From Rheinheimera nanhaiensis E407-8 (GTDB lineage: Bacteria > Pseudomonadota > Gammaproteobacteria > Enterobacterales > Alteromonadaceae), in assembly GCF_000296695.1 (NCBI RefSeq), contig NZ_BAFK01000005.1, positions 1-64,000 of the forward strand: DNA of 64,000 bases, read 5' to 3'. This document shows positions 36,844-45,668 of this stretch, piece after piece. The notes under the pieces were generated by a model. It saw nothing but the letters and a program-made list of their open reading frames with translations, was not told the origin of the DNA and made no database searches. The translations under genes were made by a program, and so were the position numbers. Every line of letters starts with the position of its first letter. Within the stretch, counting starts at the first letter, position 1.

Positions 36844-39405
36844 ATGCGTAAGTTACTGCTTGTTTTGCTCTGTTGTTACCTGCCCTCTGCCGCCGGTTTT
36901 ACCCAGTCGCAACTGGCCGACTTTGCCGCCAACAGCAGCCTGCATTATCAGCTGCTAAGCAATCAACTGCCTGAACCCATGCGCTTTAACGCGGCGCTGG
37001 TGCTGCGCAATGGCTCCAACATCGCCCTGCCTGCCGGCGAGCACAACTGGCAGCTGTATTTTCATCTTATTCGCCGTATCGACACGCTGGAGCAGCAAGG
37101 CCTGCTGATTGAGCATGTGCAGGGCGATTTGCACCGGGTGCGCCCACTCAGTAGCTTTTCCGGCTTGCTGCCACAGCAACAGCTGGTACTGCCGTTTAGC
37201 TCGGCGCCATGGATGGTGAGCTACAGTGACTTTATGCCGCGCGCTTTTATCGTGGCCGAAGGTTTAACGGCTGAAATCATTGCCAACACCGATAGCGAAC
37301 AGCTCGCCGACTTCGTGTTGCCGTTAACCGCGCCGGCGCAGCTGAAACGCCATTTCGACGAGGGTGACGATTTAGTGCCGGTGGTGAACGCAGCCAGCCG
37401 CTTTGCGCATAACCAGACGCTACGAACAGACTCGGCTAAGCTACCAAGCCACTTACGGGTTATTCCAACGCCAAAACAAGTGCGCTTTAACAAAGGCCAG
37501 GTAAAACTTAATAGCCAATGGCAGCTGAGCTTTGATGGCCGTTTAAGCAACGAGGCGCAGTATCTGCAGGCGCAATTATTGGCTTACGGCGTTCAGTTAA
37601 CCAACAACAAAGACGGTGCACAGTACAAAGCGGCTGAACTTAGCCTGCGTATCGCTGCTGACAATGCCATATCGCCGGAAGGCTATCAGCTAAACATCAG
37701 TGATAACGCCATTCGCATTGTCGCCGCCGATAATGCCGGTGTGTTTTACGGCATTCAGACCTTACTGGCACTGGCGCAGCGTGATAACAACAGCTTATTG
37801 CTCAATAAAGCCAGTATCAGTGATGCGCCGCGCGCCGGCTGGCGCGGTATGCATTATGATATGGGGCGCAATTTTCACGGCCAAGACGTGACCTTGCGCC
37901 TGATAGACACTATGGCGCGCTATAAACTCAACAAACTGCACCTGCATTTAACCGAAGATGAAGGCTGGCGTTTGCAAATACCCGGCTTGCCAGAGCTTAC
38001 CGCCATCGGTGCCACCCGCTGTTTTGATTTAACCGAGCAGCGCTGCCTGCTTACACAACTGGGAACTGGCCCGCATGCTGATGGCTCGGGTAACGGCTAT
38101 TACAGCACGGCAGATTTTGTTGAAATACTGCAATACGCCAAAGCGCGTCATATCGAAGTGATCCCGGAGATTGACCTGCCCGGCCATGCCCGCGCCGCTA
38201 TTGTGGCCATGCAAGCCCGCTATCAGCGCTTAATGGCGGCAGGCCGGAACGAAGCAGCCAAGCAGTACTTATTGTCCGACCCAGAAGACAGCTCACGTTA
38301 TTTAAGCGTGCAGAATTACACCGACAACGCCGCTAATGTCTGCCTGGACTCTACCTATGCTTTTGTCGATAAAGTGCTGTACGAGCTGCAACAATTGTAT
38401 CGCCAGGCAGGCAGCAGTTTGCGGGTATTTCATATGGGCGGTGATGAAGTCGCCGACGGCGCCTGGTTAGGGTCACCGGCCTGTCAGGCCTTGTTTAGCC
38501 AACCAGATAATGGTATCGCCGGTGTTGCCGATTTAAAACCGTATTTTGTCCGTCGGGTGGCCAAACTGAGCGCAGCACGGGGCCTGCAACTGGCCGGCTG
38601 GGAAGACGGTTTAATGTATGACCGGCAAAATACCTTTGATCGCAGCCAATTTGCCAACAGCGCAGTAATAGCCAATGCCTGGGACAATATCTGGGAATGG
38701 GGCGTAGCCGACCGCGCTTACCGGCTGGCCAATAATGGTTATCAGGTGGTGTTGTCGCCGGGTACCCATTTGTATTTTGACCACCCACACGAAGCCCATC
38801 CAGAGGAGCGCGGCTATTACTGGGCTACCCGCTTTAGCAGCCTGGACAAAGTTTTTGGTTTTAGGCCAGATAATTTGTATGCCAACGCCGACAGCACCCG
38901 CCGTGGCGAGCCGATTGCCGATCTGGAAAAGCTGCTGGGCCGGGCACTGCCTAAGTTGCAACGGCCGGAAAATATCCTTGGTATTCAGGGCCAGGTGTGG
39001 AGCGAAACCATACGCACCAGCGCCCAGTTAGAGCAGATGATTTACCCCAGGTTACTGGCACTGGCCGAACGCGCCTGGCATAAAGCCGCTTGGGAACACA
39101 CAGGCGATACTGCAGCACGCCAACAAGACTTTTCTGCTTTTGCCAAACGTGTTGCCGAGGTCGAGCTGACACGCCTTACGGCGAACGGTAGTGGCTTTTA
39201 TCTGCCACCGCCCGGGGTTAACCAGCAGCAAGGCGTTATCAGTGCGAATGTGGCCTGGCCGGGCTTAGTTATTGAGTACAGTCTGGATCAGGGTGCCAGC
39301 TGGCAGCAATACCAGCAGCCATTGTCTTCAACCCACAAGGATATATGGTGGCGTAGCCGTCATCAGCAGCAGGTGAGCCGGTTGGTAAAACTAGAGGGGT
39401 TATAG
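36844..39405 (+). CDS. Beta-N-acetylhexosaminidase (GH20)
   Basis: An 853-residue exported glycosidase that releases GlcNAc from chitooligosaccharides. A signal peptide (about 1-18) is followed by a CHB_HEX carbohydrate-binding domain, a GH20b domain (about 205-330) and the GH20 barrel. The catalytic pair Asp534-Glu535 is in HMGGDEVADG; other signatures are GMHYDMGRNF, HLHLTEDEGWRL and EIDLPGHARA. A short C-terminal beta domain ends the protein. The frame begins at 36838, but the ATG at 36844 has AGGGA at seven bases and is preferred. It is regulated with the divergent nag operon by the palindrome between them. Confidence 0.95.
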   Translation: MRKLLLVLLCCYLPSAAGFTQSQLADFAANSSLHYQLLSNQLPEPMRFNAALVLRNGSNIALPAGEHNWQLYFHLIRRIDTLEQQGLLIEHVQGDLHRVRPLSSFSGLLPQQQLVLPFSSAPWMVSYSDFMPRAFIVAEGLTAEIIANTDSEQLADFVLPLTAPAQLKRHFDEGDDLVPVVNAASRFAHNQTLRTDSAKLPSHLRVIPTPKQVRFNKGQVKLNSQWQLSFDGRLSNEAQYLQAQLLAYGVQLTNNKDGAQYKAAELSLRIAADNAISPEGYQLNISDNAIRIVAADNAGVFYGIQTLLALAQRDNNSLLLNKASISDAPRAGWRGMHYDMGRNFHGQDVTLRLIDTMARYKLNKLHLHLTEDEGWRLQIPGLPELTAIGATRCFDLTEQRCLLTQLGTGPHADGSGNGYYSTADFVEILQYAKARHIEVIPEIDLPGHARAAIVAMQARYQRLMAAGRNEAAKQYLLSDPEDSSRYLSVQNYTDNAANVCLDSTYAFVDKVLYELQQLYRQAGSSLRVFHMGGDEVADGAWLGSPACQALFSQPDNGIAGVADLKPYFVRRVAKLSAARGLQLAGWEDGLMYDRQNTFDRSQFANSAVIANAWDNIWEWGVADRAYRLANNGYQVVLSPGTHLYFDHPHEAHPEERGYYWATRFSSLDKVFGFRPDNLYANADSTRRGEPIADLEKLLGRALPKLQRPENILGIQGQVWSETIRTSAQLEQMIYPRLLALAERAWHKAAWEHTGDTAARQQDFSAFAKRVAEVELTRLTANGSGFYLPPPGVNQQQGVISANVAWPGLVIEYSLDQGASWQQYQQPLSSTHKDIWWRSRHQQQVSRLVKLEGL

Positions 39406-39415
39406 CAGGATAAAC

Positions 39416-39450
39416 GCAGGCAACAAATGTGCTTGTTGCCTGCACTTTTG
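39416..39450 (+). terminator. Hairpin terminator after the hexosaminidase gene
   Basis: The stem GCAGGCAACAA/TTGTTGCCTGC is 11 bp and perfect, followed by ACTTTTG. The T-run is short. It may also serve the convergent sapC-like gene. Confidence 0.65.
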
Positions 39451-39463
39451 ACAAGCAACAGGC

Positions 39464-40171
39464 TTAGCCAGCTTCAGCGATGCGCTTAACCAGTTTTTGC
39501 GTATGCTGCAGTGACATTAGCTGGGCATAAATCGCAGTTAAATAACCGTTTTTACGCAGTTCAATGAAGGTTTCATCGCTTAATTCATTCAGCTTTTTCT
39601 CATCAATTAAGAAAATGCCGTTAATGCGCCGCTCAGTGCCGTTGATATTCAACGTCAGGGTTTGCTCTTTAATCAGCTCCAGGCTTTGCAGTTTCTCGAC
39701 GAAATTACGCGTAATAACCCCCATATCCAGGTATTCGGCCATTTGTTGTTTACGCTGGGTTAAAAACTCGCTTTCGCTGCCATCTTCATTAAATAACGGG
39801 TTACCTTCGGCCTGGCTTACGCGCTCAGAGGCTTCATCTAATGCCACCATTAAACGATCGCCATCCGGCTTATCTTTCACCAGCACCAGCGGGTAGTTGC
39901 GTACGGCGCGCGGCACGTACAGCGCCTGCCATTCATTACCCTGCATAAACAGGTTTTGCTGTGCGGCTAAACCCAACATCGCCACCGGCTGAAAGCCGTC
40001 ATTGGCTTTAACAAAAACAATCGGGAATTCTGCGCCGGCCACCACAAACTCATGCACCACCACCGGCAGCATATGCTCGCCACTGATATGAGAAAACGCA
40101 TTGGTATTGTTAATCTTGGTTGCACTGTGCTGGTCTTTATTTAACGGCACAATCTTTGGTGTTGAAGTCAT
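39464..40171 (-). CDS. SapC family protein
   Basis: A 235-residue protein of the SapC family. Typical text is VVVHEFVVAGAEFPIVFV, the LYVPRAVRNYPL segment, and a C-terminal FLIDEKKLNELSDE. No signal peptide is visible. The name comes from a Campylobacter S-layer gene, but in marine and plant-associated gammaproteobacteria the family is found beside TonB-dependent receptors and cupin_8 or tryptophan-halogenase genes, as here. The molecular function is not established. It probably belongs to the chitin-related receptor locus next door. Confidence 0.85.
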   Translation of the reverse strand: MTSTPKIVPLNKDQHSATKINNTNAFSHISGEHMLPVVVHEFVVAGAEFPIVFVKANDGFQPVAMLGLAAQQNLFMQGNEWQALYVPRAVRNYPLVLVKDKPDGDRLMVALDEASERVSQAEGNPLFNEDGSESEFLTQRKQQMAEYLDMGVITRNFVEKLQSLELIKEQTLTLNINGTERRINGIFLIDEKKLNELSDETFIELRKNGYLTAIYAQLMSLQHTQKLVKRIAEAG

Positions 40172-40430
40172 AAACTACTCTTTAGTCTGTTCTTGGATTT
40201 GAGAAGTGCTGATAGCAAAAATTATTATCATCATAGCGCTGCAGGCTACCAGCAGTGCCGCCTTATCATGCGCTAAGTTAGCACTGCGATCAACTGCGCC
40301 GCAGCGACAAACAGCTTAAAGCAGGCTAATTGGTTAGCCCGATAAGATTTTTTCTTGCATACGTTTGCAACTGGCGGAACAAACGGCATCAGAGTATAAC
40401 AAGGTAGCGCTCATTCAATAACAGCACACT

Positions 40431-41489
40431 ATGCAGCAAAAATTAACGCAATATCTTTGGGTTTGGCTACTCTGGTTAGCCGGCTTTTATGCCGTCTGGC
40501 TTTATCTGGTTATTGGCCTGGGGTACTGGCCAGAGGCCAAAGCACACTGGCCCATCGCGGTGGCGATGGCGATTGGCAGCTACGCCGCAGGCTCAACCCC
40601 TATGGGTGGCGGCACAGTCGGCTTTCCGGTTTTAGTATTACTGTTTGAGCTACCCGCTACGCTGGGGCGCGATTTTAGCTTTGCGGTACAGGCCATCGGC
40701 ATGACCAGCGCCAGTATTTTTATTTTGGCCCGCCGCCAGCCAGTGGCCTGGGCCATGTTAAAGGGGGCTATGCTGGGCAGCTTAATTGGCACGCCACTGG
40801 GGATCTGGTTTATTGCGCCCTATATTCCCGGCCTGTGGATAAAATTAGTGTTTGCCGTAGTTTGGGCCAGTTTCGGCTTGCTGCATCTGTATCGGCTGAA
40901 TGAAATCGCCGGCCATACCGGCATGACCGAATTTAACGAGCGCTGGGATTTTAAAGTCGGCTGCTGGATTGGCCTGCTGTCCGGCGCGGCCGTAGCCTCT
41001 GTTACCGGTGTCGGTATTGATATGGTGCTGTATACCGCACTGGTGTTACTGTGCCGGACAGATCTGAAAATCGCTATTCCCACTTCTGTGATTATTATGG
41101 CGTTTACCTCAGTACTGGGCGTGATCGTTAAAAACCTCACTACCGGTATGCAGCCCGGCGTGTTTGAAAACTGGCTGGCAGCCGCACCTGTGGTGGCGCT
41201 TGGCGCGCCGCTGGGCGTGTTTATTGTCGCGCTGATTGGCCGCAAACCGACCTTGTTAGTCGTTGCACTGTTGTGTGTACTGCAATTTGTCTGGACTATG
41301 CATTGTGAACAGGCCAGCCTGGGAGTAACGGGTATCTTACTCTCTACGCTTGCCATAGGCGCATGCTTGCTAGGCTTTGAGCACCTGAGGCGCTGGGGTG
41401 CCAAACTGGTAGGCGAGCGTAACGCAGCCTTGGTGCACACCAGCACCACGACATCGCAACCTGCGGTAAAAGAGCTCAGCGCATCTTAA
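40431..41489 (+). CDS. TauE/SafE family anion permease
   Basis: A 352-residue inner-membrane protein with about eight to nine hydrophobic helices. It has the TauE/SafE pattern GGGTVGFPVLVLLF near residue 60 and the repeated TGVGIDMVLYTALVLL in the second half. Family members export sulfite, sulfoacetate or other small organic anions. Its stop codon directly abuts the stop of the convergent cupin_8 gene with no spacer. The last 50 residues are hydrophilic. The substrate is unknown, as is any link to the surrounding receptor locus. Confidence 0.85.
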   Translation: MQQKLTQYLWVWLLWLAGFYAVWLYLVIGLGYWPEAKAHWPIAVAMAIGSYAAGSTPMGGGTVGFPVLVLLFELPATLGRDFSFAVQAIGMTSASIFILARRQPVAWAMLKGAMLGSLIGTPLGIWFIAPYIPGLWIKLVFAVVWASFGLLHLYRLNEIAGHTGMTEFNERWDFKVGCWIGLLSGAAVASVTGVGIDMVLYTALVLLCRTDLKIAIPTSVIIMAFTSVLGVIVKNLTTGMQPGVFENWLAAAPVVALGAPLGVFIVALIGRKPTLLVVALLCVLQFVWTMHCEQASLGVTGILLSTLAIGACLLGFEHLRRWGAKLVGERNAALVHTSTTTSQPAVKELSAS

Positions 41490-42503
41490 TTACATCAGTT
41501 GCAATTGTTTCGCCAGCCATTGCAACAGCTGGGGTTTGCGTTTCCCGCTAAACAGGCTGCGTTTGCCATCAACCTGTGCAGGCAAATGCGCCGCCGGATC
41601 GCCATTAGCATGAAACACCCAATGGTTAAATAGCGCCTGCCAGTGCTGGCGCTGCGCTGGCGTTACCTTTTGCAGCGTCAGTAAACTATGCAGCAAGCTG
41701 TCAAACGGTGATACCGGGCTGGCATCATCCGCAATAGAGCCGCCCCACCAGTAATTTACTAACATATTCAGCGGCTGCAACGATTGCACATGGTGCCACC
41801 ACAAGGCGGGTATGTAGAGCACATCCCCCGGCTCCAGCTCAGCATACTGCGCCTGCTTAAGTGCCGTAGCAAACTTCGGGTAACGCTGTAGATCAGGCTG
41901 CATGACGTCAACCAGACTGACCGGCGCGCCGGCTGGGGTAAAATCCAGCGGTCCGGGATATAAATTGGCCACCTGCTCAGGGGCAAATAAGGTAAAGCGC
42001 CGCTGCCCCGCTACGACACAAGCCAGGTTGTGCGCATCATCAAAATGTGCCGGCACCACAATGCGGTTGCCCAGCCAAATACGTGGCACCGCTGCCGCAT
42101 TTAACAGTGGCATGGCGTTGTAACGGCTAAATTGCGGCAAGCAAGCATCTGCCCGTGCACTTTGTACGGCGATATGTAACGCGTCCGGCTGGTTTGCGAT
42201 ACGTTGTAATTCGTCAAATACCGCCGTCAACGGCGCCTTTTGCCGCTCAAAATTAAGCCCGCTTAAATCTGCGTTATAGCTTAGCCTGCCACCGGTATCA
42301 GGGTGCGCCAGTACCGTATTGACCTCAGCCTTGTTGTCTAACGCAGCAATATAGTCGCGTAGTGCACGATCTGAGGTTAACGCCGCCTGCACTGCCGGCC
42401 AGTGGCGCACAGCCTGGCGTAATAGCGCAGGTTGTTGCAAAGGCAGTATCTGTTGCAAAAAGCTGTCGGCATCCACGTTATGCCACTCGGTTATACTTTG
42501 CAT
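41490..42503 (-). CDS. Cupin-like (JmjC/cupin_8) protein
   Basis: A 337-residue protein of the cupin_8/JmjC fold. It shows the metal triad pattern VPAHFDDAHNLACVVAG (His and Asp) and LYIPALWWHHVQSL (distal His), and FTLFAPEQ between. Such proteins are Fe(II)/2-oxoglutarate oxygenases, often hydroxylating proteins or small molecules. The frame is open to 42527; the ATG at 42503 follows AGGGG and is preferred. It lies downstream of a TonB-dependent receptor in the same direction, a frequent pairing. Its substrate and its role in uptake are not known. Confidence 0.82.
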   Translation of the reverse strand: MQSITEWHNVDADSFLQQILPLQQPALLRQAVRHWPAVQAALTSDRALRDYIAALDNKAEVNTVLAHPDTGGRLSYNADLSGLNFERQKAPLTAVFDELQRIANQPDALHIAVQSARADACLPQFSRYNAMPLLNAAAVPRIWLGNRIVVPAHFDDAHNLACVVAGQRRFTLFAPEQVANLYPGPLDFTPAGAPVSLVDVMQPDLQRYPKFATALKQAQYAELEPGDVLYIPALWWHHVQSLQPLNMLVNYWWGGSIADDASPVSPFDSLLHSLLTLQKVTPAQRQHWQALFNHWVFHANGDPAAHLPAQVDGKRSLFSGKRKPQLLQWLAKQLQLM

Positions 42504-42528
42504 ATTTTGCCCCTGCCAGAAAAACACA

Positions 42529-42560
42529 AAGGTTGATACTGCCAGAACAGTATCAACCTT
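42529..42560 (-). terminator. Attenuator-like hairpin between the receptor and cupin_8 genes
   Basis: A perfect 13-bp stem (AAGGTTGATACTG with its complement) and a six-base loop lie between the receptor stop and the cupin_8 start. The T-tract after it on the minus strand is interrupted (TGTGTTTTT), so partial termination or 3'-end protection of the receptor mRNA is likely. Confidence 0.6.
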
Positions 42561-42582
42561 GTCGTTAGCGTTGTCGCCTTAA

Positions 42583-45258
42583 TCAGAAGTTCATCCGGAT
42601 CCCGGCAACAAAACGGCGACCATTCTGGTAAATGGAGAACAACCGGGCTGGCTCAGTGTTGTACTCCACCACTTCCTCATCGGTCAGGTTAATGGCTTCA
42701 AATGACAGGGTAATGTTATCAGTCAGGTTATAGCCAAAGCTGGCGTCTAACTGCCCATAGCTGTCGTTCCACAGCTCATCACCATTGAAATGCAGGCCTT
42801 TGTACCACTCGGTGCGGTAGTTATACATCAGACGCGCACTTAAGCTGTCGGTTTCATAATACACACTGGCGTTCATCATATGGCGCGACGTCCCCTCAAC
42901 CAGGCCTGAACCCGGCTTGGTTAAGTCGCGTTCTTCATCGCGCTGCGCATTGGTGTAGGTGTAGTTGGCACTGACACCAAAATCACCAAAGGCCTGCTGA
43001 TAGCTCAGCTCAATACCGTCAGTTTTGCCACCCGGGCCGTTTTCTGGCCGGGTAAAGGTTACATCTACCCATTCTTCACCTTCTTCCCAGTAACGCTGGT
43101 CGACAAAGGTAGAGAAACTGCGGTAGCTCTTAATATCTTTGTGGAAATAAGTTACTGCCAATAACGATGATGCATCGAAATACCACTCCCACGACAGATC
43201 AAACTGGTCAGCAATTTGCGGCATCAGATGCGGATTACTGGCACTGCCGGTAGGTTGGGCTACGTTTAATGACCCATAGGTAATAGACGAGGAAATATTA
43301 TTCCAGTCTTGTCGCGCCATCACGCGGGCAGCGCCAAAACGCAGGATCTGATCATCATCTAAATCAAAGGCTATGTTTAAACTCGGTAGCACTTCGCTGT
43401 AGTCGTTATCCGTCTCTACCCACTCCAGCACCTCCGGCGTTAACCACTCACGGTCAATGGTCCAAAGCCCCCAGGAATCACCGGAGAACTCATAACCGCC
43501 TGAGGTTTGCCGGGTGTCGACATAGCGCACACCGATATTGCCGCGAAAGCCTTCGCCTTCAAACTCGCCCTGCACATATAACGCCAGAATGTCCTCTTCT
43601 ACCGCCCAGATTTCGGCCAGGTTCTTTGAGCGGGCAAAATCAGCCGGCACACCTTCCAACCCTTCAAAGGCTATACGCTCCATCGCTGCACGGTTGTGCG
43701 CCATTTGCTGTGTCATATTGCCGTTTACAACCGCATCCACACTGACAGTGCCGTTAAACAAACCACACTGCGCCCAATCATAACAAGTAGCGAAAATATG
43801 GCTTAAGTAATCGCCGGCAATATCCTCGTTACCCGCCATAGTTTGTGGGCCATGCCAGCTGTAAGCTGTACGGTCTTGTGTGCGTTCTGCCATACGGTAC
43901 TTGGCACCGGTTTTAATTGCAGTAAAGGCGCCTTTTTGTACCGGGATGGTGAAGTCAAACTGCGCATAGCTTTCTTCGTCAGTAGTCGGTTTATCACCAC
44001 CCCAAATCCAGCCCGGACGGAACTGCGTCGGATCAGTCGCATCGACATCTGTGCTTGCCGATGGCGTGCCGCCACGTAAATCAAAACTGTAGCCGGTGCC
44101 CCCTGCCGGCACATACTCCCACGACGTTTCGCGGTAAGTACCGCCTTTAGCCTCGGTATGGCCAACCTGGGTATGCAGCTCGTAGGTCTCGCCGCTATAG
44201 GTCAGGTCAAAGTCGATAGCACGGGTTTCGGTAGACGACACCCGGTTAATAAAGTTATAGGCAGCAGTGCCGGCGGCAGCCACTTCGCCAGCCACAACAC
44301 TGCCATTTTGCAGCACTGTATTGCTTAAAACATCAGCATTGTTGTTAACAAAAATCAGCCAGTTCTGGTTGTGGTTATTGGCATCCACTTTTGAGTCCAG
44401 CACGTTCAGCACCATGTCTAACTGTGCATTTGGCCGTGATTGTAGCGATAAAAACAGCGTTTCGCGCTCACGATCCTGCTCAAAGCGTGGCACACCGATA
44501 TGGCTTGGCACCTTGGCATCTAAATCGGCATTGGTTGGCCAGCCCAGTACTTCAAACCCCTGGCGCACTACTTTACGGTCTTGCTTAATGGCCGACACCA
44601 GCACACCGAAACTTTCTGCGTCGTTTTTCCACGAATACATGCCTGACACCTGCGGGTCCCACTTTTCAGCCGCATCAGAATACTGCCCTTCCAGTGACAG
44701 GTTAATGCTGTTTGCCTCCATCGCTAATGGCTGACGGGTGCGCAGAATCACCGTACCGCCGATAGAACCTTCATCAATACTGGCCTGAGGTGACTTGTAC
44801 ACTTCTAAATCAGACACCAGCGCCGATGGCAACATCGTGTAGTTGAAACTGCGACCCGGGTTATCCAGAATAAACCAGTCGGCTGTGGCTACCGTCTGGC
44901 CATTTAACAGGGTACGGTTAGTCGAAGAGCTGGCGCCGCGCACGGTAATCTTTTCGCCTTCACCAAATTCACGGCTTACACCCACACCGGTAATACGTGA
45001 CAGCGACTCTGCGACGTTCTTATCCGGAAATTTGCCAATGTCTTCCGCTGTCACTACATCGACAATAGAGTTTGAAAACCGTTTCGCATTTAAGTTGGCT
45101 TCTTGCGATGCACGGATACCGCGCACCTGAATCACTTCTACCTGCTGCTCTTTGGCGACTTCAGTTTCAGCAAATGCCGGCATTGTTAAGGCGGCGCTGC
45201 CGACCATTAATCCAAGCTTCACTGCTATCGCACATTTCGTTATTTTTGTGTGCTGCAT
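42583..45258 (-). CDS. TonB-dependent receptor, probable chitooligosaccharide uptake
   Basis: An 891-residue outer-membrane receptor of the Xanthomonas/Caulobacter type. A signal peptide ends at AFA-E. EVIQVRGIRAS and SNSIVDVVTAEDIGKFPDKNVAESLSRI-type text, kept here in pieces, mark the plug. The barrel ends in NGRRFVAGIRMNF with terminal Phe. GGAGAAGG precedes the ATG. A NagR-type palindrome lies about 60 bases upstream, which ties it to GlcNAc or chitin oligomer import and explains the hexosaminidase and NagP encoded nearby. The gene diverges from the LacI-type regulator and is followed by cupin_8. The ligand is inferred from regulation and context only. Confidence 0.87.
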   Translation of the reverse strand: MQHTKITKCAIAVKLGLMVGSAALTMPAFAETEVAKEQQVEVIQVRGIRASQEANLNAKRFSNSIVDVVTAEDIGKFPDKNVAESLSRITGVGVSREFGEGEKITVRGASSSTNRTLLNGQTVATADWFILDNPGRSFNYTMLPSALVSDLEVYKSPQASIDEGSIGGTVILRTRQPLAMEANSINLSLEGQYSDAAEKWDPQVSGMYSWKNDAESFGVLVSAIKQDRKVVRQGFEVLGWPTNADLDAKVPSHIGVPRFEQDRERETLFLSLQSRPNAQLDMVLNVLDSKVDANNHNQNWLIFVNNNADVLSNTVLQNGSVVAGEVAAAGTAAYNFINRVSSTETRAIDFDLTYSGETYELHTQVGHTEAKGGTYRETSWEYVPAGGTGYSFDLRGGTPSASTDVDATDPTQFRPGWIWGGDKPTTDEESYAQFDFTIPVQKGAFTAIKTGAKYRMAERTQDRTAYSWHGPQTMAGNEDIAGDYLSHIFATCYDWAQCGLFNGTVSVDAVVNGNMTQQMAHNRAAMERIAFEGLEGVPADFARSKNLAEIWAVEEDILALYVQGEFEGEGFRGNIGVRYVDTRQTSGGYEFSGDSWGLWTIDREWLTPEVLEWVETDNDYSEVLPSLNIAFDLDDDQILRFGAARVMARQDWNNISSSITYGSLNVAQPTGSASNPHLMPQIADQFDLSWEWYFDASSLLAVTYFHKDIKSYRSFSTFVDQRYWEEGEEWVDVTFTRPENGPGGKTDGIELSYQQAFGDFGVSANYTYTNAQRDEERDLTKPGSGLVEGTSRHMMNASVYYETDSLSARLMYNYRTEWYKGLHFNGDELWNDSYGQLDASFGYNLTDNITLSFEAINLTDEEVVEYNTEPARLFSIYQNGRRFVAGIRMNF

Positions 45259-45315
45259 AACCTTCTCCAGTTCCTGTTCTCTTGTTGTATTGCTGTTTTA
45301 CTTCCCGGACAAACC

Positions 45316-45331
45316 ATGACAACGCTGTCAT
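45316..45331. promoter_or_regulatory. NagR-type operator before the receptor gene
   Basis: ATGACAACGCTGTCAT is a 16-bp near-perfect palindrome of the form TGACARCGYTGTCA, the same as at 36754. It lies about 60 bases from the receptor ATG. Confidence 0.8.
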
Positions 45332-45623
45332 TGAAATTTAACATACACAAAAAAAATCGCCTTTGCAAACCGAATTCGATGATTTTTTAAACGCTATTGG
45401 CGCGTTTGAACAAGGGTAAAACAACACCAACCTTAGCGGCTGACAACAGACAGTAAGAAAATGACAGACCAAGCCAAAATATTTTTTTGTTTTTATACAG
45501 CATGTTAAGCATTTATTTTTTAAAATTCTCTTATTCTTGCCAAAAGTCGTAGCAAAAATAAGCAAGAAATGTTTGCCGTTTCGGCAAAAAAGAGGTATCC
45601 ATTAGTTCAATTTGATCTAATAA

Positions 45624-45640
45624 ATGACCAGCGCTGTCAT
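45624..45640. promoter_or_regulatory. Variant operator before the LacI regulator gene
   Basis: ATGACCAGCGCTGTCAT has the same outer arms (ATGAC/GTCAT) as the other two sites, but seven bases between them where the others have six. It lies about 30 bases before the regulator ATG, a likely autoregulatory site of lower affinity. Confidence 0.6.
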
Positions 45641-45668
45641 TAACTCTATAAAGAGCCGGGATCTCAGC

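Larger units (their letters stand above)
45259..45668. promoter_or_regulatory. Divergent control region between the receptor and the LacI regulator
   Basis: About 410 bases, A/T-rich in the middle, containing one NagR-type operator near each gene (45316 and 45624). A 75-codon minus-strand frame within it has no support and was not called. Confidence 0.6.

Noticed and set aside
45338-45565. 75-codon frame between the receptor and nagR
   Set aside because: Lies in an A/T-rich control region near a NagR operator with no translation signal.
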